Origin: Chondrus crispus
Taxonomy: Eukaryota; Rhodophyta; Florideophyceae; Gigartinales; Gigartinaceae
NCBI RefSeq assembly: GCF_000350225.1
Contig: NW_005178626.1
Coordinates: 22,113 to 86,112, forward strand
Length of the DNA stretch: 64,000 nt
Reading direction: 5' to 3'
Shown here: one piece after another, positions 10,431-20,651 of the stretch
Layout of the letters: each line of letters opens with the position of its first letter
Numbering within the stretch: position 1 is the first letter of the stretch
The notes under the pieces: model-generated
The model's input: only the letters and a program-made list of their open reading frames with translations
What the model was told of the DNA's origin: nothing
Database searches by the model: none
Made by a program: the position numbers and the translations under genes

Positions 10431-11377
10431 GGTCGGTGTTACCGCGCGTAGCAGCGTGCTGGAGACGATCGGCGATTATCGCAGTGCGGCCGGTAGTCTC
10501 GCCCAAGGCGAGGGAGTATACGACATGAAGTCGGAAGTAGGGTCGCGGCGCGCGGCGGTGAGGGCGGACCGTCAGCGACAGCGCAGCGCGGAAGGTAATT
10601 CTCGTCGAGGGCGAGGTAATGAAACGACACGAAGTCGGGAGTAGGGACGCGGCGTCACTTCGTAGAGGGGGCCACCGGTAGACGAGGGAAGTGGTTCTGG
10701 GTTCCCTCCCGAAGACAGCGCCTTCTTCAAGCGAGCACCAATTTTTCTTCTCCCTCGTGCGGGTCGAGGCCCGGGACATGCTATGACGTGGGCAGGGACT
10801 TCGTCAAAGCGTGTACCAATTTTTCGCCTCTCCCGTGCGGGTAAGGGCCCGGGACATGCTATGCTGAAGGGCATAGCGGTCGCGGTCGCCGCGTACGAGA
10901 TGGTCCCGTACGGGGAGAGGACGCGGCAAAGCGCGCGAACGGAACGACGCACATGTCGGGCTGGTGGCTCGGTCCTGAGGCGGGAGCGGATCGTTGCCGA
11001 CGGACGCGTGAGACCGGGGTGGATACCACAGTTGCTTGACGTGGGAGGGGAGCGTCTTTCTCTCCCTCCGCAGGGGGTGGTGACCCGCGAGGGCGTGGGG
11101 AGAGGGAGCGACTACTGTACTGCAGGGCGAGACACCGTCAACCGCTCCCGGAAGGGACGGGTCGGTGTCTGTTCTCGCCCGGGAGTGGGCCTCCCCAACC
11201 AAAAAAATGAAAAATCAAACCATTCCCAAAAAATCAAAAAAATCAAATATGACAGGTGGGCGGCGTTGACTGGCTAGGGCGTCCGGCGGCGGTCCGCGTC
11301 GACGCGTCGCGTGTTTCCAGGGGCTCCACAGTAGGCTATCGTACCTCAACCGAGGTGCTGGGGCGCGATCCATCCCT
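10431..11377. other. Non-coding stretch of CV-A with direct repeats
   Basis: No credible ORF is present. A direct repeat of about 48 bp (ACCAATTTTTC...CCCGGGACATGCTATG) occurs at 10737-10785 and 10815-10862. Shorter copies of GAAGTCGGnAGTAGGG lie at about 10527 and 10629. An A-rich patch at about 11199-11250 is the complement of a T-rich region just downstream of pol. Confidence 0.6.
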
Positions 11378-14300
11378 CTAATTCCCGATTCCCACGCTGC
11401 CGGGATGCCCCCATAGGGCGCGGTCGGGGATCGGTACCCGCTCCCTTCGGCAATATCGCGCGACCGTGTTGTAGTCGATATGACGGGCGGGCTCCCAGGT
11501 CGACTCGGCGTCGCTGTACCCGTACCAACGTACGCGAAACAGGGGGAGCCCGTCATCTCCCGGCCCGTGCCCGGTTAGCGATTGCACGACGTAGGTGTCG
11601 GTGGGGTCTCCCGCAGAGGAAGCAGGAGGGAGGGCCTGCCCCGAAGGCACGCGTAGAGGTACGCGGAAGGCGTCGGGTCGGAACGTGCACCTCGCGGCCA
11701 GGTGCGCCGCGCCCGACGAGATGAACGCGCGGTGAGCGGGATCGGTCGCCGGGGGGGCGGAGGCCCTGTCGCGGCGGGGCGCGGGTGGTTCCGTAGGGTC
11801 CACTGTTGGCTCGTGGGGTTCCCTCGCCGTTTGCGAGCGCGTAACGGGACGCGTTTCCTTCGTTAGGGGTCTTGAGTCCGGCGGCGGGGGGCGGTTCGCT
11901 GTTTCGGGGCGGTTCGCCCCGATTCGAGAGCGGAACCCAGCGAGACGTGTGAGGGCGTCCTCGGTTCTTCCGCCGATGACGGCGTCCATCAGCCCCGGCG
12001 GCCGCGGCCTTGCGAGCGCCGGTGTCGCGGGGGTCCCTTCCGAAGGGGTCGCGTCGGGGAGGTTTTCGTCTTCCCCGTTTGAGGACCCCGGTCCCAGCGG
12101 GGGGTCTGTCACGTTGCTACGAAGTGGGGGAGACCTGACGACCCGGTCGCGAGAGAGCCGGTCCTTCAGTCCCGTCCCCCGTAAGATGGTGACGGTGTGG
12201 TCGTCCACCTGTACGACAGGGAAGGGTCCCTCGGTTCGCGGTGTGAGCTTATTGTTAACCCGGTCCTTGTCCGTTTTCTCCTCGGAGCGTAGCGCAGCCT
12301 CGCGGTTCACGAGTACCTGATCCCCCACCCGATAGTCCGGGGTGGGGTGGCGTATCCGATTATCGAAATCGTTCTTATACCGCTCCTGTCCGGCCAGCAA
12401 GTTGCGGCTGGCCGTCGATATCAGGCTGCGGAGCCACGCTAGGTAGCGGATCTTGAGCTGCGCCCTTGAGGCGGATGGGTCCAACAGCGGCGTTTGTTGC
12501 AGGGATAACGGACTCGGGGTCCGGGATAATACCAGGTCGAACGGCCGCATACCGATCATCCTGTTCGCCGTGCAATTATAGCCGTACGTCAGCGCATCCG
12601 TGTACTGATCCCAGTCACGTTGATTATCGGCGAGGTAATGCCGGAGGGTGGATACCAACGTCCGGTTGAATCTTTCCACCTGCCCATTCGTTTGGGGGTG
12701 ATAGGCCGTGGTGAACACGCTCTCAATTGAGAGTATCTTGCACACGGCGAGGAAAAACCTCGAGGTGAATTGTCCCCCGTTATCGGAGAGAAGTTTCACT
12801 GGGGCGCCGTATACGAACACCCAGTGGGAAATAAACGCCTGAGCAACCGTTTCAGCGGTAATTCTCTTGAGCGGGACCGTCCTGGTCAGCTTGGAGTATC
12901 TGTCCGTCATCACCAAGAGGTAACGGTTTCCTCTTGGTGTACGGGGAAGTTCGCCGAGAATATCGATGGCGATGTACTCCAGGGGCCCTGACGGAGGAAA
13001 TGTCTTCAACTCAGAGTTGTGCTTCCGCAGTTTGATGCGTGCCTTCGCGCAGTCGGGACACATCCTTACGGTCGAGTAGGAGTCCACCGACATGCTTGGC
13101 CAATAGAACCGCTGTCTTAGCGTATAGAACAATCGCCTGCCTCCCGGGTGACCGGAGGTGGCGGGATAATGCGACAAGTACAACAACCTTTCCCGGAGGG
13201 TTGTGGGTACTACGATCTGTTCCACACCGTCGAGGTGGGCTTTCCGGCAGACCAGCCCTTCCTGATTCACGAAGAATCGGGACCGGCGCAATTCAGCGAA
13301 CCCCTCCCCCTTCTCAAGACGGGAAGTCACCTCCTTACAAAATGGGTCGGAGTGCTGTTCACGAGAGAAGTCTTCGTGGGTTATCGCGGCCATCGAGGCC
13401 GGGGGGTCCAGCGCGTAGCAACCCGCGGAAATTTCGACGTCGGTGGGGTCGTAGGTCTCCTCTTGATGCTGAGGCTCATCGTCGAAATTCAGGACGGAGT
13501 AGCAAGGAATTTCTTCGTCGGTCGGGACAGTCGTACCCCCCGTAGATGGGATACGGCTCAGCGCATCGGCGAGGCAGTTCTCGATTCCCTTCACGTAGGT
13601 TACGTCGAAGTCATATTCGGCAAGGCGCAAGCGCCACCGGGCCAGTCGGCCACTCGCATCGGCGAGGTTCATCAGCCACCGCAGGGAGTGGTGGTCGGTG
13701 TTGACCGTGAACCGCTCCCTTTCCAGGTACGGGCGGAGCGTCTGTACCGCCCATACGATGGCGAGGCATTCCTTCTCGGTTGTCGAGTAGTTGCGTTCCG
13801 CTGGCGAGAGCGTACGTGACCAATATCCGACAGGGTATCGGTGTCCATCCTCGTGGGTCTGCAGTAGTGTGCAGCCCAACTGAGCGTCTGACGCATCCGT
13901 GTCCAGTGAGTAGGGGCGCCCCAGTCGTGGGAGTTTTAAGACCGGAGGCGAAATTAAGCACTCCTTCAGTGTCTGGAAGGCCGTGGTCTGCTCTTCATCC
14001 AGATCGGGGAGGACATCCGGTTCTCCTTTTCGGAGCATAGCCGTAAGGGGCGCCGCTATCTTGGCGAAATGTTCGACGAAACGTCGGTAGACATTACACA
14101 TTCCCAAGAACGAACGCAGCTCGGTCTGGGTCCGTGGTTGAGTCGCTTCTGAGAGCGCTTTCACATTCTTCGGGTGGACTTCGAGTTCGCCCGGTCGGAT
14201 GATATGTCCCAGGTACTCGACAGAGTCCTGGAAAAACTTGCACTTGTTAAGTTTAAGTGATAATCCCTCCTGCTGCAGAGCACGGAGTATTACGTCCACA

Positions 14301-16044
14301 TCCTTGAGGTGCGTGTCATAATCCTTGGAGAAGATTATGATATCATCCAGGTAGATGAGGCAGCTCTTCCAGCGATAGCCTGAGAGGAGGATATCCAGCA
14401 TACGTTGAAAGGTGGCCGGGGCGTTCATCAACCCGAAGGGCATACGGTTGAATTGATACGTCCCGGCGTGGCACGTAAACGTGGTCTTCGGTCGATCCTC
14501 CTTGGCGACTGGAATTTGCCAGTACCCGGAGTTACAATCAAGGGTAGAAAAGACCTTGGCTTCCCCGAGTGTGTCAAGACACTCGTCCATGCGAGGGATG
14601 GGGTACGTATCTCGCACGGTCAACGCGTTCAGCCGTCGATAATCGATGCAGAAACGGAGGCTCCCATCTGACTTGGGGATGAGCACGACGGGGGACGCCC
14701 ATTCGGACTTGGACCGGGAAATTACCCCGCCAGCTAACATCTCGTCAACCGAGGCTTGTTCCGCCTCCCGGGCGCGGGGACCAGCTCGATAGGGCTGACA
14801 TCGAAACGGCTTGGCGCCGGGGGTGAGTTCGATGCGATGCTCTGTCGCTCGAACCTCGCCCAAGCTTCCATCCCACATTCCGGCGTAGGGCGCGAGCATG
14901 GTGCGGACCTGCCCTCGCACTTGCGCCGGCAGGTGGTCGAGGGGAACCGACTCCGACGGAGGGGAGGGCTCCGCTTGGGGGAGGGCTCCACGAGGGGGCC
15001 TCTCGCCCTGTAGAGGGGGGCTCCCCTCGGAGAATTCCGCGGCTAGGACCGCATCCAACGGCATCGCCGTGCGCACCATCGCCCGCGGATGGGGAGTGAC
15101 GAAGCCAACGACTTGGTTCTTCGACAACCTCTTGTTGGCGGTCGAGAAGTTCGCCATGAGGACCTTGAACTCTTGCAACGGGGTGATGTGCACCACCCCG
15201 TTGGAGAGGGAGATCCGATGCTTCGCATATAACTGCGGGTTCGCCTCGAGGACCGAGAGTCCGGCCCGTCCACTTGTGACGTATACCCAAGTCTGGGTGC
15301 CCGCTGGGATCTCCACGGCGCGGGTAGCCTTGAGCATGGGCGAAATCCGCCCCGCTTGCGGGGAATACTCCTGCTCCGTCGGGAGGGGAGGACTGTTCAC
15401 GGCCCGGGACGCCGGCTTCCGGACGATGGGGATCTTAGTACCATCGTCCAGTTCCACCTCCTTCCGCCGGGGGTAGATGGCTTCGACGAACTTGTCGTTA
15501 AAGTCGCACCCCAGTATCACGGGGGCGGCTAATCGTTCACAGACGATGAAGGTACACCTCATGGTACGGTCACCTAACCGCACCACGAGGGGGATTTGGC
15601 CGCTCGTACGCAAGGGTCTCCCATTGGCGTCCGCGATCGTCGGGATTTCACCCGGACTAATCAGCGCCTCCCATCCGGAGGGAAGCGTGTCGGCCCGTAC
15701 GAAATTGGAGCCAGCCCCTGTATCTAATATTGTGAGCTGGCGCACCAATATCGACGGGGATAATCCAAGGTCTGCGTAGACCTTGTAATTCCGCCGAGAC
15801 AGCGCGAGCACTGTCTCGGGATGGCTAACACCCCTTGCAAGCGGGGGGGTGTTTCTTCGCCATGGTCGGCGTAAGGTACCGAGCCGTTCGGGGTCGGGGT
15901 CTCCCTGGGATGGCCCAGTGTGTTTGCGGCCGAGTATCCGGTACCGCTTCTCCGCCTCGGGAGGTGAGGACGGTTCCGCCACCCTGGGCGAGTGATCCGG
16001 GGATGTGACCGTGTCCACCTCAGCTGCTGCGGGCTGAGGTTCTC
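11378..16044 (-). CDS. CV-A Pol: protease-RT-RNase H-integrase-chromodomain
   Basis: This is the complete Ty3/gypsy Pol, about 1546 codons counted from a GTG at 16018. There is no ATG near the start, and the frame is open back to the gag stop, so translation by -1 frameshifting from gag is expected. Protease DTG is at residues 99-101 (DTGAGSNF). RT carries LIYLDDIIIF at about residue 555. RNase H follows (LDTDASDAQLGCTL, then DALSRIP). The integrase has an HHCC zinc finger (H..H...CPDCAKA) and a DDE core (IDILGEL, SDNGGQF, NGQVERFNR). The C-terminus (FRVRWYGYSDAESTWEP) is a chromodomain, placing the element among chromoviruses. It acts in virus-like particles and the nucleus to copy and integrate the element. 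Confidence 0.93.
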
Positions 16045-16054
16045 CTAGTTTTTT
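16045..16054 (-). promoter_or_regulatory. Programmed -1 frameshift site (A AAA AAC then UAG)
   Basis: On the minus strand the end of gag reads CCA AAA AAC TAG. The heptamer A AAA AAC (plus-strand 16048-16054) is in the correct phase for tandem -1 slippage, with the stop codon directly after it. The -1 frame continues CTA GGA GAA straight into pol without any stop. A downstream stimulatory structure was not modelled. Confidence 0.8.
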
Positions 16055-18222
16055 GGAGGAGGAGAAGCTTCCCCGGGGGGCGGTACGGACCTCGTCCCGG
16101 TACCCGCACGCGGCGGCGGGCCGGCGACGGCGTCGGGGTTCATTACCCGGTTCGCCTCGTAACTGAGAAGGGCGACGGCTCGGAGGTACGCCTCCGGAGG
16201 CACTCGGCTCTTTTGGGCCGCGGTCAACTTCTCGTACTGATGGGGTACGAGGGATACATCCTTCACCTTCATGTCGCAGTCGGGGGAAATGTGGTCCCCG
16301 ACCCGATAACAGGTGAAGCAGATGATCTGCGGGGACGGAGGTCCCCGCAGATCCTTTTGGTAATTACGGGACGTTTTCCTGGGTGGAAGTCCGCGAAAGC
16401 CCTCGGCGGGCTCTCGAGCGGGTTGATACGGCTTGCGCCGGTCGCCGTAAAACAGCGAGTCTCCGTCGTTGAAGGAGGATTCTTCCGTCGGGAGGGAAGG
16501 AGCCCCCCCGGCGAGGTCACCATCGGTAGCGAAGTAGTTCTCGGCTCCCCGGGCCGTTTGAAAACTGGGAGGGGGGCCGGTCGACGACGACGTGGCGCCA
16601 TCCAGGGCAGCGAGAACCTGTCTAACCGGGCGAGGCTTCCCGAATTCCACGCGGCGCCCCGCCCCGTGCTGGGCCCGGAAAGCATCGCCGTGCGAGCGCG
16701 CGTGGGCGATGGTATCCTCGAACGAGGATCGGGGTCGATCCTCGCGAGCTTGTAACACCAGCGGCTTGATCGCGGGGGTGAGCCCCTCGATGAAGAGGGT
16801 CGTCCTCTCGTATGCCGAGTGCACGTCCCCGCACCTCCCCAGGGCGGTGGACATTCGAGTAGCGTACTCGGTTTCCAGTTCGCCCGGCTTCTGGCGTAGC
16901 TCCCTCAATGCCGTGAGGGCCCGCTCGATCTCGAGGTTCGTCGCATATGTGCGCAACAGCCAATTGACGGCGGCGGCCCAGCTCGCGATCCCCTGAGATT
17001 TGCGGTACAGTCCCCGCTGGGACTCATACGCTTCCTTCGCTGGCGGAGCCAGCAGATGGGGTAGGGCCATCAGGGCCATCGCCTCGGTCATATTGGCGTT
17101 GTCAAAATTTTCCTTGCAGCGAGCCAGGAAACTGATGACCCTGATAGGATCTACCCCGCTGAATTTGTACTCCCCCATGACCACGAGGAGGTACTGCACC
17201 CTTTTACGGGTGGTAGCGTAGACCCGGTCGTCCAGGGTTGGGTCGGTATCCACGAGGCGGTAGGCTCGGTAGTTGCACACACCTCTGAACCGGTGGTTTG
17301 TCGGCTTCCAGACAGAAACCTTTTTCTGTTTGGGGCCGAACGTCGGCGTTGGGGCCGTAAGGGACTCTGACTCGGAGTCGGTCTCCGAGTCAGAGGAGGA
17401 TGTCGAGGACGGGCTTGAGTACCCGTCCGGAGGGTGTCCATCCTTTCGTCCTTTGCGACGGTTCGCCTTCCGCTCTTTCCGACTGGGTTTGGACTTTTTT
17501 CGTCGTCCACTCCCCTCGTCGTCTGAGCTTCCCCCTTGATCGGGGTTCTCTCCCCGTAAATTCTGGGAAGGTAAATCACCTTCAAGGTGGATAGGTCCGG
17601 CGGAGGCTCCCTCGCGGGAGGCTCCTGCCGCGGTTCGCGACGCCTGCGGGTTGGCGGAGAATTGGGGTGCGGTCTCCATGGAGGGGACCCGTATCCCCGC
17701 GGCTTGCAGCGCCGGCGTTGTCACGTTGGAAAAGAGCAGGCTCTTATTCAACGGGGGCAACCCCTCAGCGGGAGGGAGAGTCGCTACTCCGACTGTAGTC
17801 GAAGGGATTCCAGCAGCGGAGGCTGATGTTTGCGTCTTCAAGATGGCAATTTCTCGACGGAGGGCCTTGAGTTCCTCCGCCGTGGCGGTCTCCTCTTGCT
17901 TACGCAGGATGGCGGCCTCCTTGGCGCTGGCAGCTATGTCCGCCTGCCAGGCCTTGGTGAGCACGCCTTCCAGGGCGGTTAGGCGATCGCGCTCTCGCGC
18001 GGCTTGTACCTCGGCTTGGGCCGCGATAGTTTCCTCAATAAAGGTCTTGAGGTTTTCTCGCAGCGCCGACGGTTGCGCTGCGAGCTTCTCCGCTACAGTA
18101 TTGAGCGTGAATCTTTCCGCTTCTCGGAGGGTCTCGCGACAACTCCGAGTGATCCACGCCGCAACTGGCGGAGGCACGTCTCGAGGACGGGTCTCACGGG
18201 ACGAATCGGACCCGGATACCAT
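16045..18222 (-). CDS. CV-A Gag (725 aa)
   Basis: This is the structural polyprotein of the virus-like particle, starting at ATG 18222. The N-terminal 170 residues are rich in Ala/Glu/Lys and probably coiled coil. A Ser/Lys-rich acidic-basic linker follows (SSSDSETDSESESL). The capsid-like retrotransposon gag domain lies at about residues 310-520 (RTYATNLEIERALTALREL, GLTPAIKPLV). One zinc knuckle, CFTCYRVGDHISPDC, sits near the C-terminus. Its spacing is CX2CX5HX4C, one residue longer than the classical CX2CX4HX4C. The gene ends at the frameshift site. Confidence 0.9.
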   Translation of the reverse strand: MVSGSDSSRETRPRDVPPPVAAWITRSCRETLREAERFTLNTVAEKLAAQPSALRENLKTFIEETIAAQAEVQAARERDRLTALEGVLTKAWQADIAASAKEAAILRKQEETATAEELKALRREIAILKTQTSASAAGIPSTTVGVATLPPAEGLPPLNKSLLFSNVTTPALQAAGIRVPSMETAPQFSANPQASRTAAGASREGASAGPIHLEGDLPSQNLRGENPDQGGSSDDEGSGRRKKSKPSRKERKANRRKGRKDGHPPDGYSSPSSTSSSDSETDSESESLTAPTPTFGPKQKKVSVWKPTNHRFRGVCNYRAYRLVDTDPTLDDRVYATTRKRVQYLLVVMGEYKFSGVDPIRVISFLARCKENFDNANMTEAMALMALPHLLAPPAKEAYESQRGLYRKSQGIASWAAAVNWLLRTYATNLEIERALTALRELRQKPGELETEYATRMSTALGRCGDVHSAYERTTLFIEGLTPAIKPLVLQAREDRPRSSFEDTIAHARSHGDAFRAQHGAGRRVEFGKPRPVRQVLAALDGATSSSTGPPPSFQTARGAENYFATDGDLAGGAPSLPTEESSFNDGDSLFYGDRRKPYQPAREPAEGFRGLPPRKTSRNYQKDLRGPPSPQIICFTCYRVGDHISPDCDMKVKDVSLVPHQYEKLTAAQKSRVPPEAYLRAVALLSYEANRVMNPDAVAGPPPRAGTGTRSVPPPGEASPPPKN

Positions 18223-18306
18223 AGCCTTGAGCTTGTCGAAACCTGTTGAAACAGAGATAGAACACCTAGGACCAAAAACGGTAAGGGATAAGGGACACTC
18301 CGTAGA

Positions 18307-18325
18307 CTTCTAGGTCGGGAGACCA
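18307..18325 (-). promoter_or_regulatory. CV-A primer binding site
   Basis: On the minus strand TGGTCTCCCGACCTAGAAG begins 3 nt after the 5' LTR end (...CGACA TTT TGG). The TGG matches the CCA end of a tRNA. The same 19 nt occur at the same position in CV-C. I cannot name the tRNA. Confidence 0.75.
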
Positions 18326-18328
18326 AAA

Positions 18329-19029
18329 TGTCGTGCACTGAGGGGGAAGGGGTGGGATCCCCCTCTGGCAGAGCGCGCGCGTTCGGGGGCGCGTGTAGGG
18401 GGTTATCGGGAGACCACCCGTAAGGGACCGGTACGGGGCCGGGCGCGAAGCGCAGTAGGGAAAGTAAGGGAAAAAGTGGGAAACAGAGCCCAGGAGGGGC
18501 GGAGCGGTAGGGACAGCTGTCGCGCGGAGAGCCGGGCGTGGCGGGACGACGCGCGCGGTAGAGGCAGGAGGGAATCGGGACGTAGATGGCTCGCAGGGTA
18601 CCGTCGTGGGACGGGGACCGACGCGAGGCTACGACTCCGTTCCAGAAACCCGAGTTCTAGACCCAAAGCTTCGTACCGTTTTACTAAGGGTCGGACGTCG
18701 GCTATATACTAGCTGACGTCGGAGCTATAATTAATTAAACTAAAAATACTAAATTGGACGACGGCGGCGATGGCCGGAGAAACTCCTCTTGGGGAGGTAT
18801 GACAACCACTACACGTGGGAAATGACACGATTAACGTGAGGGATAACACGGGTACACGTGGGTAGAACTGTCAGTACTTCGACAGGGCTCCATGGAGCTT
18901 ACACCCGGACACGAGCGGGGGGGTTTGGATACACGGTTACACGTGGTATATATCTCACTTATGATAGTGAGGCATTCCGCGTGTGCTACAGTACAGCATC
19001 GAGATTGAGCGGGCGGTCAGTGCTCTACA
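18329..19029 (-). repeat. CV-A right LTR (5' LTR), 701 bp
   Basis: It begins TGTCGTGCACTG and ends GTCAGTGCTCTACA. R/U5 (18329 to about 18815) is about 95% identical to the left LTR by eye. The U3 (about 18820-19015) is unrelated to the left one, although both share GGTTACACGTGG and the terminal 12-14 bp. The right flank is CTTTT. Confidence 0.8.
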
Positions 19030-19430
19030 CTTTTACTAAAACTTAACGTCTGAAAAACTTAGTGCCCAAATCCGAGCGCCGTGTCGTGCCAAGCCAAGCG
19101 CCGTGTGCCCTATTGCCGGATCGACTATCGTGGGGAGCTCAAATGTGCCGATCGCCGTCGTTCAAGGCAGGCCCAAGACCATCCCTGCATGCAGACCATC
19201 CAGCGTAGCTCTCCATGGCATCCCGTGTCCCAAATCCCGTCTAACAATCATCTCTTAGTCTCCCATTTCATGTTCTCGCCAGGGCTGCAGCGATCACTAC
19301 CGCTGCGATTGCGCAAAACCATCTCCGACAACGCCTCCGCCCTATCCGACGCCGAAGACGGCGCCGTAACGCTGTCGTAAAAGGACAAGAAGGAGCTTTT
19401 GACGACCAGTTTTCAGCGCATTTCAGACAC
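19030..19430 (+). other. Upstream part of Harb-1, no clear start
   Basis: The frame of the Harbinger transposase is open upstream of its first ATG back to a TAA at about 19240, encoding an Arg-rich stretch (about 19350). A different frame from 19081 gives 99 codons without similarity. The N-terminus of the gene therefore remains uncertain, and it may have been truncated when CV-A arrived next to it. Confidence 0.35.
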
Positions 19431-19934
19431 ATGTCCCGTCAACCGGGAAATCAGGCTTTCAAGCGACTGTTCCGTATGACTCGTGCGGCATTTCTCAAGC
19501 TCTTTATGAAGCATTCTCCGCATATGAGAAGGCCGCAGCAGGCAGAAACGGATTATCGAAGCGCAACGCTTCCCACAGACGTTCGAATAGCTATTACATT
19601 GCGAATACTGGCAGGTGCTGAAGATTTAGATGTCGCGTTAATATATAGAATCGCGTGTGGGACTGTTTACGACGTTTTGCACGATACAGTGGGAGTACTG
19701 GAAAAAGTACTTCATTTCCCCAGGCTTTCACGATCGAAACAGGAACTGGAGACTGTTGCGAGCCTATTTAAGCTCTCACGAGCCCAAGTAAACTCTTTAG
19801 ATGGCTGTGTTGGGGCCTTGGATGGGACATGCATCAAGATGAGGCATCCACCAAGGGAGAGTAACTCTGCATCTTTCTTTTGCCCTAAGGGCTATTATGC
19901 AATTCCGGTGCAAGCTCTCTGTGATTCTAATTAC
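19431..19934 (+). pseudogene. Harb-1: PIF/Harbinger transposase, 5' part
   Basis: The first ATG of the open frame is used. The protein has the Harbinger layout: an N-terminal helical part (FKRLFRMTRAAFLKLF), the VRIAITLRILAGAEDLDVAL helix, and the DDE_Tnp_4 core with the first catalytic Asp in VGALDGTCIKM. It continues FFCPKGYYAIPVQALCDSNY and is then cut by the CV-C LTR at 19935. The gene resumes at 33350. Last codons: TCT AAT TAC. Confidence 0.85.
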
Positions 19935-20574
19935 TGTAGCATAACCGCCGGCTACTGTACTATACATTAGATTTAGAATTAGATCTAACGCTGTAAGGTA
20001 CGGACCTTACAGCGTGCGCGCGCGCATACCTTACAGCGCGCGCGCACTAACACGTGTACCCCACGTGTAGCACACGTGTGCTGTCAGCCCCGACGGCTGA
20101 CAGCGTTACAGTGCGGGCCGACCCGCACTGTCTACAGTAAGCCGACTACAGTACAGTCCGTACTGTACTGTAGACGGTTAATTAACTTGTACAATAAATA
20201 TAGGGAGCGACCGCCGGCGGAGGGGAGGGGGACAGGCAACCCTCCACCGACGGTCGACCACCCAGCTTACTCTACTCACACCGCCGTTCCGCGAGTAGTT
20301 ACCACCGAGCGGGTAGTGGACGCGCGCGACACCGCGGCGAGCTGTGATCCGCCTCCGCCCGTCAGTACCGGATCGTCAACCGGTACTGCTCCGGGGCGTC
20401 GAGGCGTCGATCCACTCACCTACGCGCGCGTCCCCGCCGACCACGCTCTACCACCCGCTACCGGCCCGCTTCCGGTGGCGTTGGTTGGTTCAAGACCCTC
20501 GGTACGCCGATCCGGGGTCTTCCGCCGAACATCGCGAACACCCCCTCCGCCGGGTGTGGGGTGTTTATGCGACA
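19935..20574 (+). repeat. CV-C 5' LTR (640 bp)
   Basis: It starts TGTAGCATAACC and ends TTTATGCGACA (imperfect inverted ends). U3 (to about 20175) is an array of dyads. A TATA-like AATAAATATAGGG lies at 20193-20205. The downstream part is GC-rich R/U5. A 171-codon open frame across it (from about 20076) also exists in the 3' LTR with three substitutions; I treat it as incidental. Confidence 0.93.
19990..20173. promoter_or_regulatory. Array of perfect inverted repeats in CV-C U3
   Basis: Four dyads lie in under 190 bp: GCTGTAAGGT/ACCTTACAGC (19990-19999, 20004-20013), GCTGTCAGCC/GGCTGACAGC (20080-20089, 20095-20104), ACAGTGCGGG/CCCGCACTGT (20108-20117, 20122-20131) and CTACAGTACAGT/ACTGTACTGTAG (20146-20157, 20162-20173). 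CACGTG palindromes and a GCGCGC tract lie between the first two. They sit just upstream of the TATA-like box, so they are probably transcription-factor sites or extrudable hairpins of the promoter. Confidence 0.75.
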
Positions 20575-20575
20575 C

Positions 20576-20594
20576 TGGTCTCCCGACCTAGAAG
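20576..20594 (+). promoter_or_regulatory. CV-C primer binding site
   Basis: TGGTCTCCCGACCTAGAAG starts one nucleotide after the LTR end (GCGACA C TGG). It is identical over 19 nt to the CV-A site, while the surrounding sequence differs. The primer tRNA would end in CTTCTAGGTCGGGAGACCA. Confidence 0.8.
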
Positions 20595-20651
20595 ACCTTC
20601 AAGATCACGCCGAGAAGGTTGTCCTTTACCTCCGCGTCCGTACGCGTTGAG

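Larger units (their letters stand above)
7309..19029 (-). mobile_element. CV-A: Ty3/gypsy chromovirus, minus strand, mosaic LTRs
   Basis: In element order (right to left): LTR 18329-19029, primer site 18307-18325, gag 16045-18222, pol 11378-16044, antisense ORF 8892-10430 on the plus strand, LTR 7309-7941. Gag and pol are both fully open, but the antisense ORF has one in-frame stop. The two LTRs agree at roughly 95% over R/U5 but have unrelated outer U3 portions and different lengths (633 and 701 bp). The flanks TGGTG (left) and CTTTT (right) do not match. This copy is therefore probably a recombinant rather than a simple insertion. Confidence 0.85.

Noticed and set aside
20076-20591. 171-codon open frame in both CV-C LTRs as a possible LTR-encoded protein
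   Set aside because: It spans U3 dyads, TATA-like box and R/U5, has a low-complexity translation, and its similarity between copies only reflects LTR identity.
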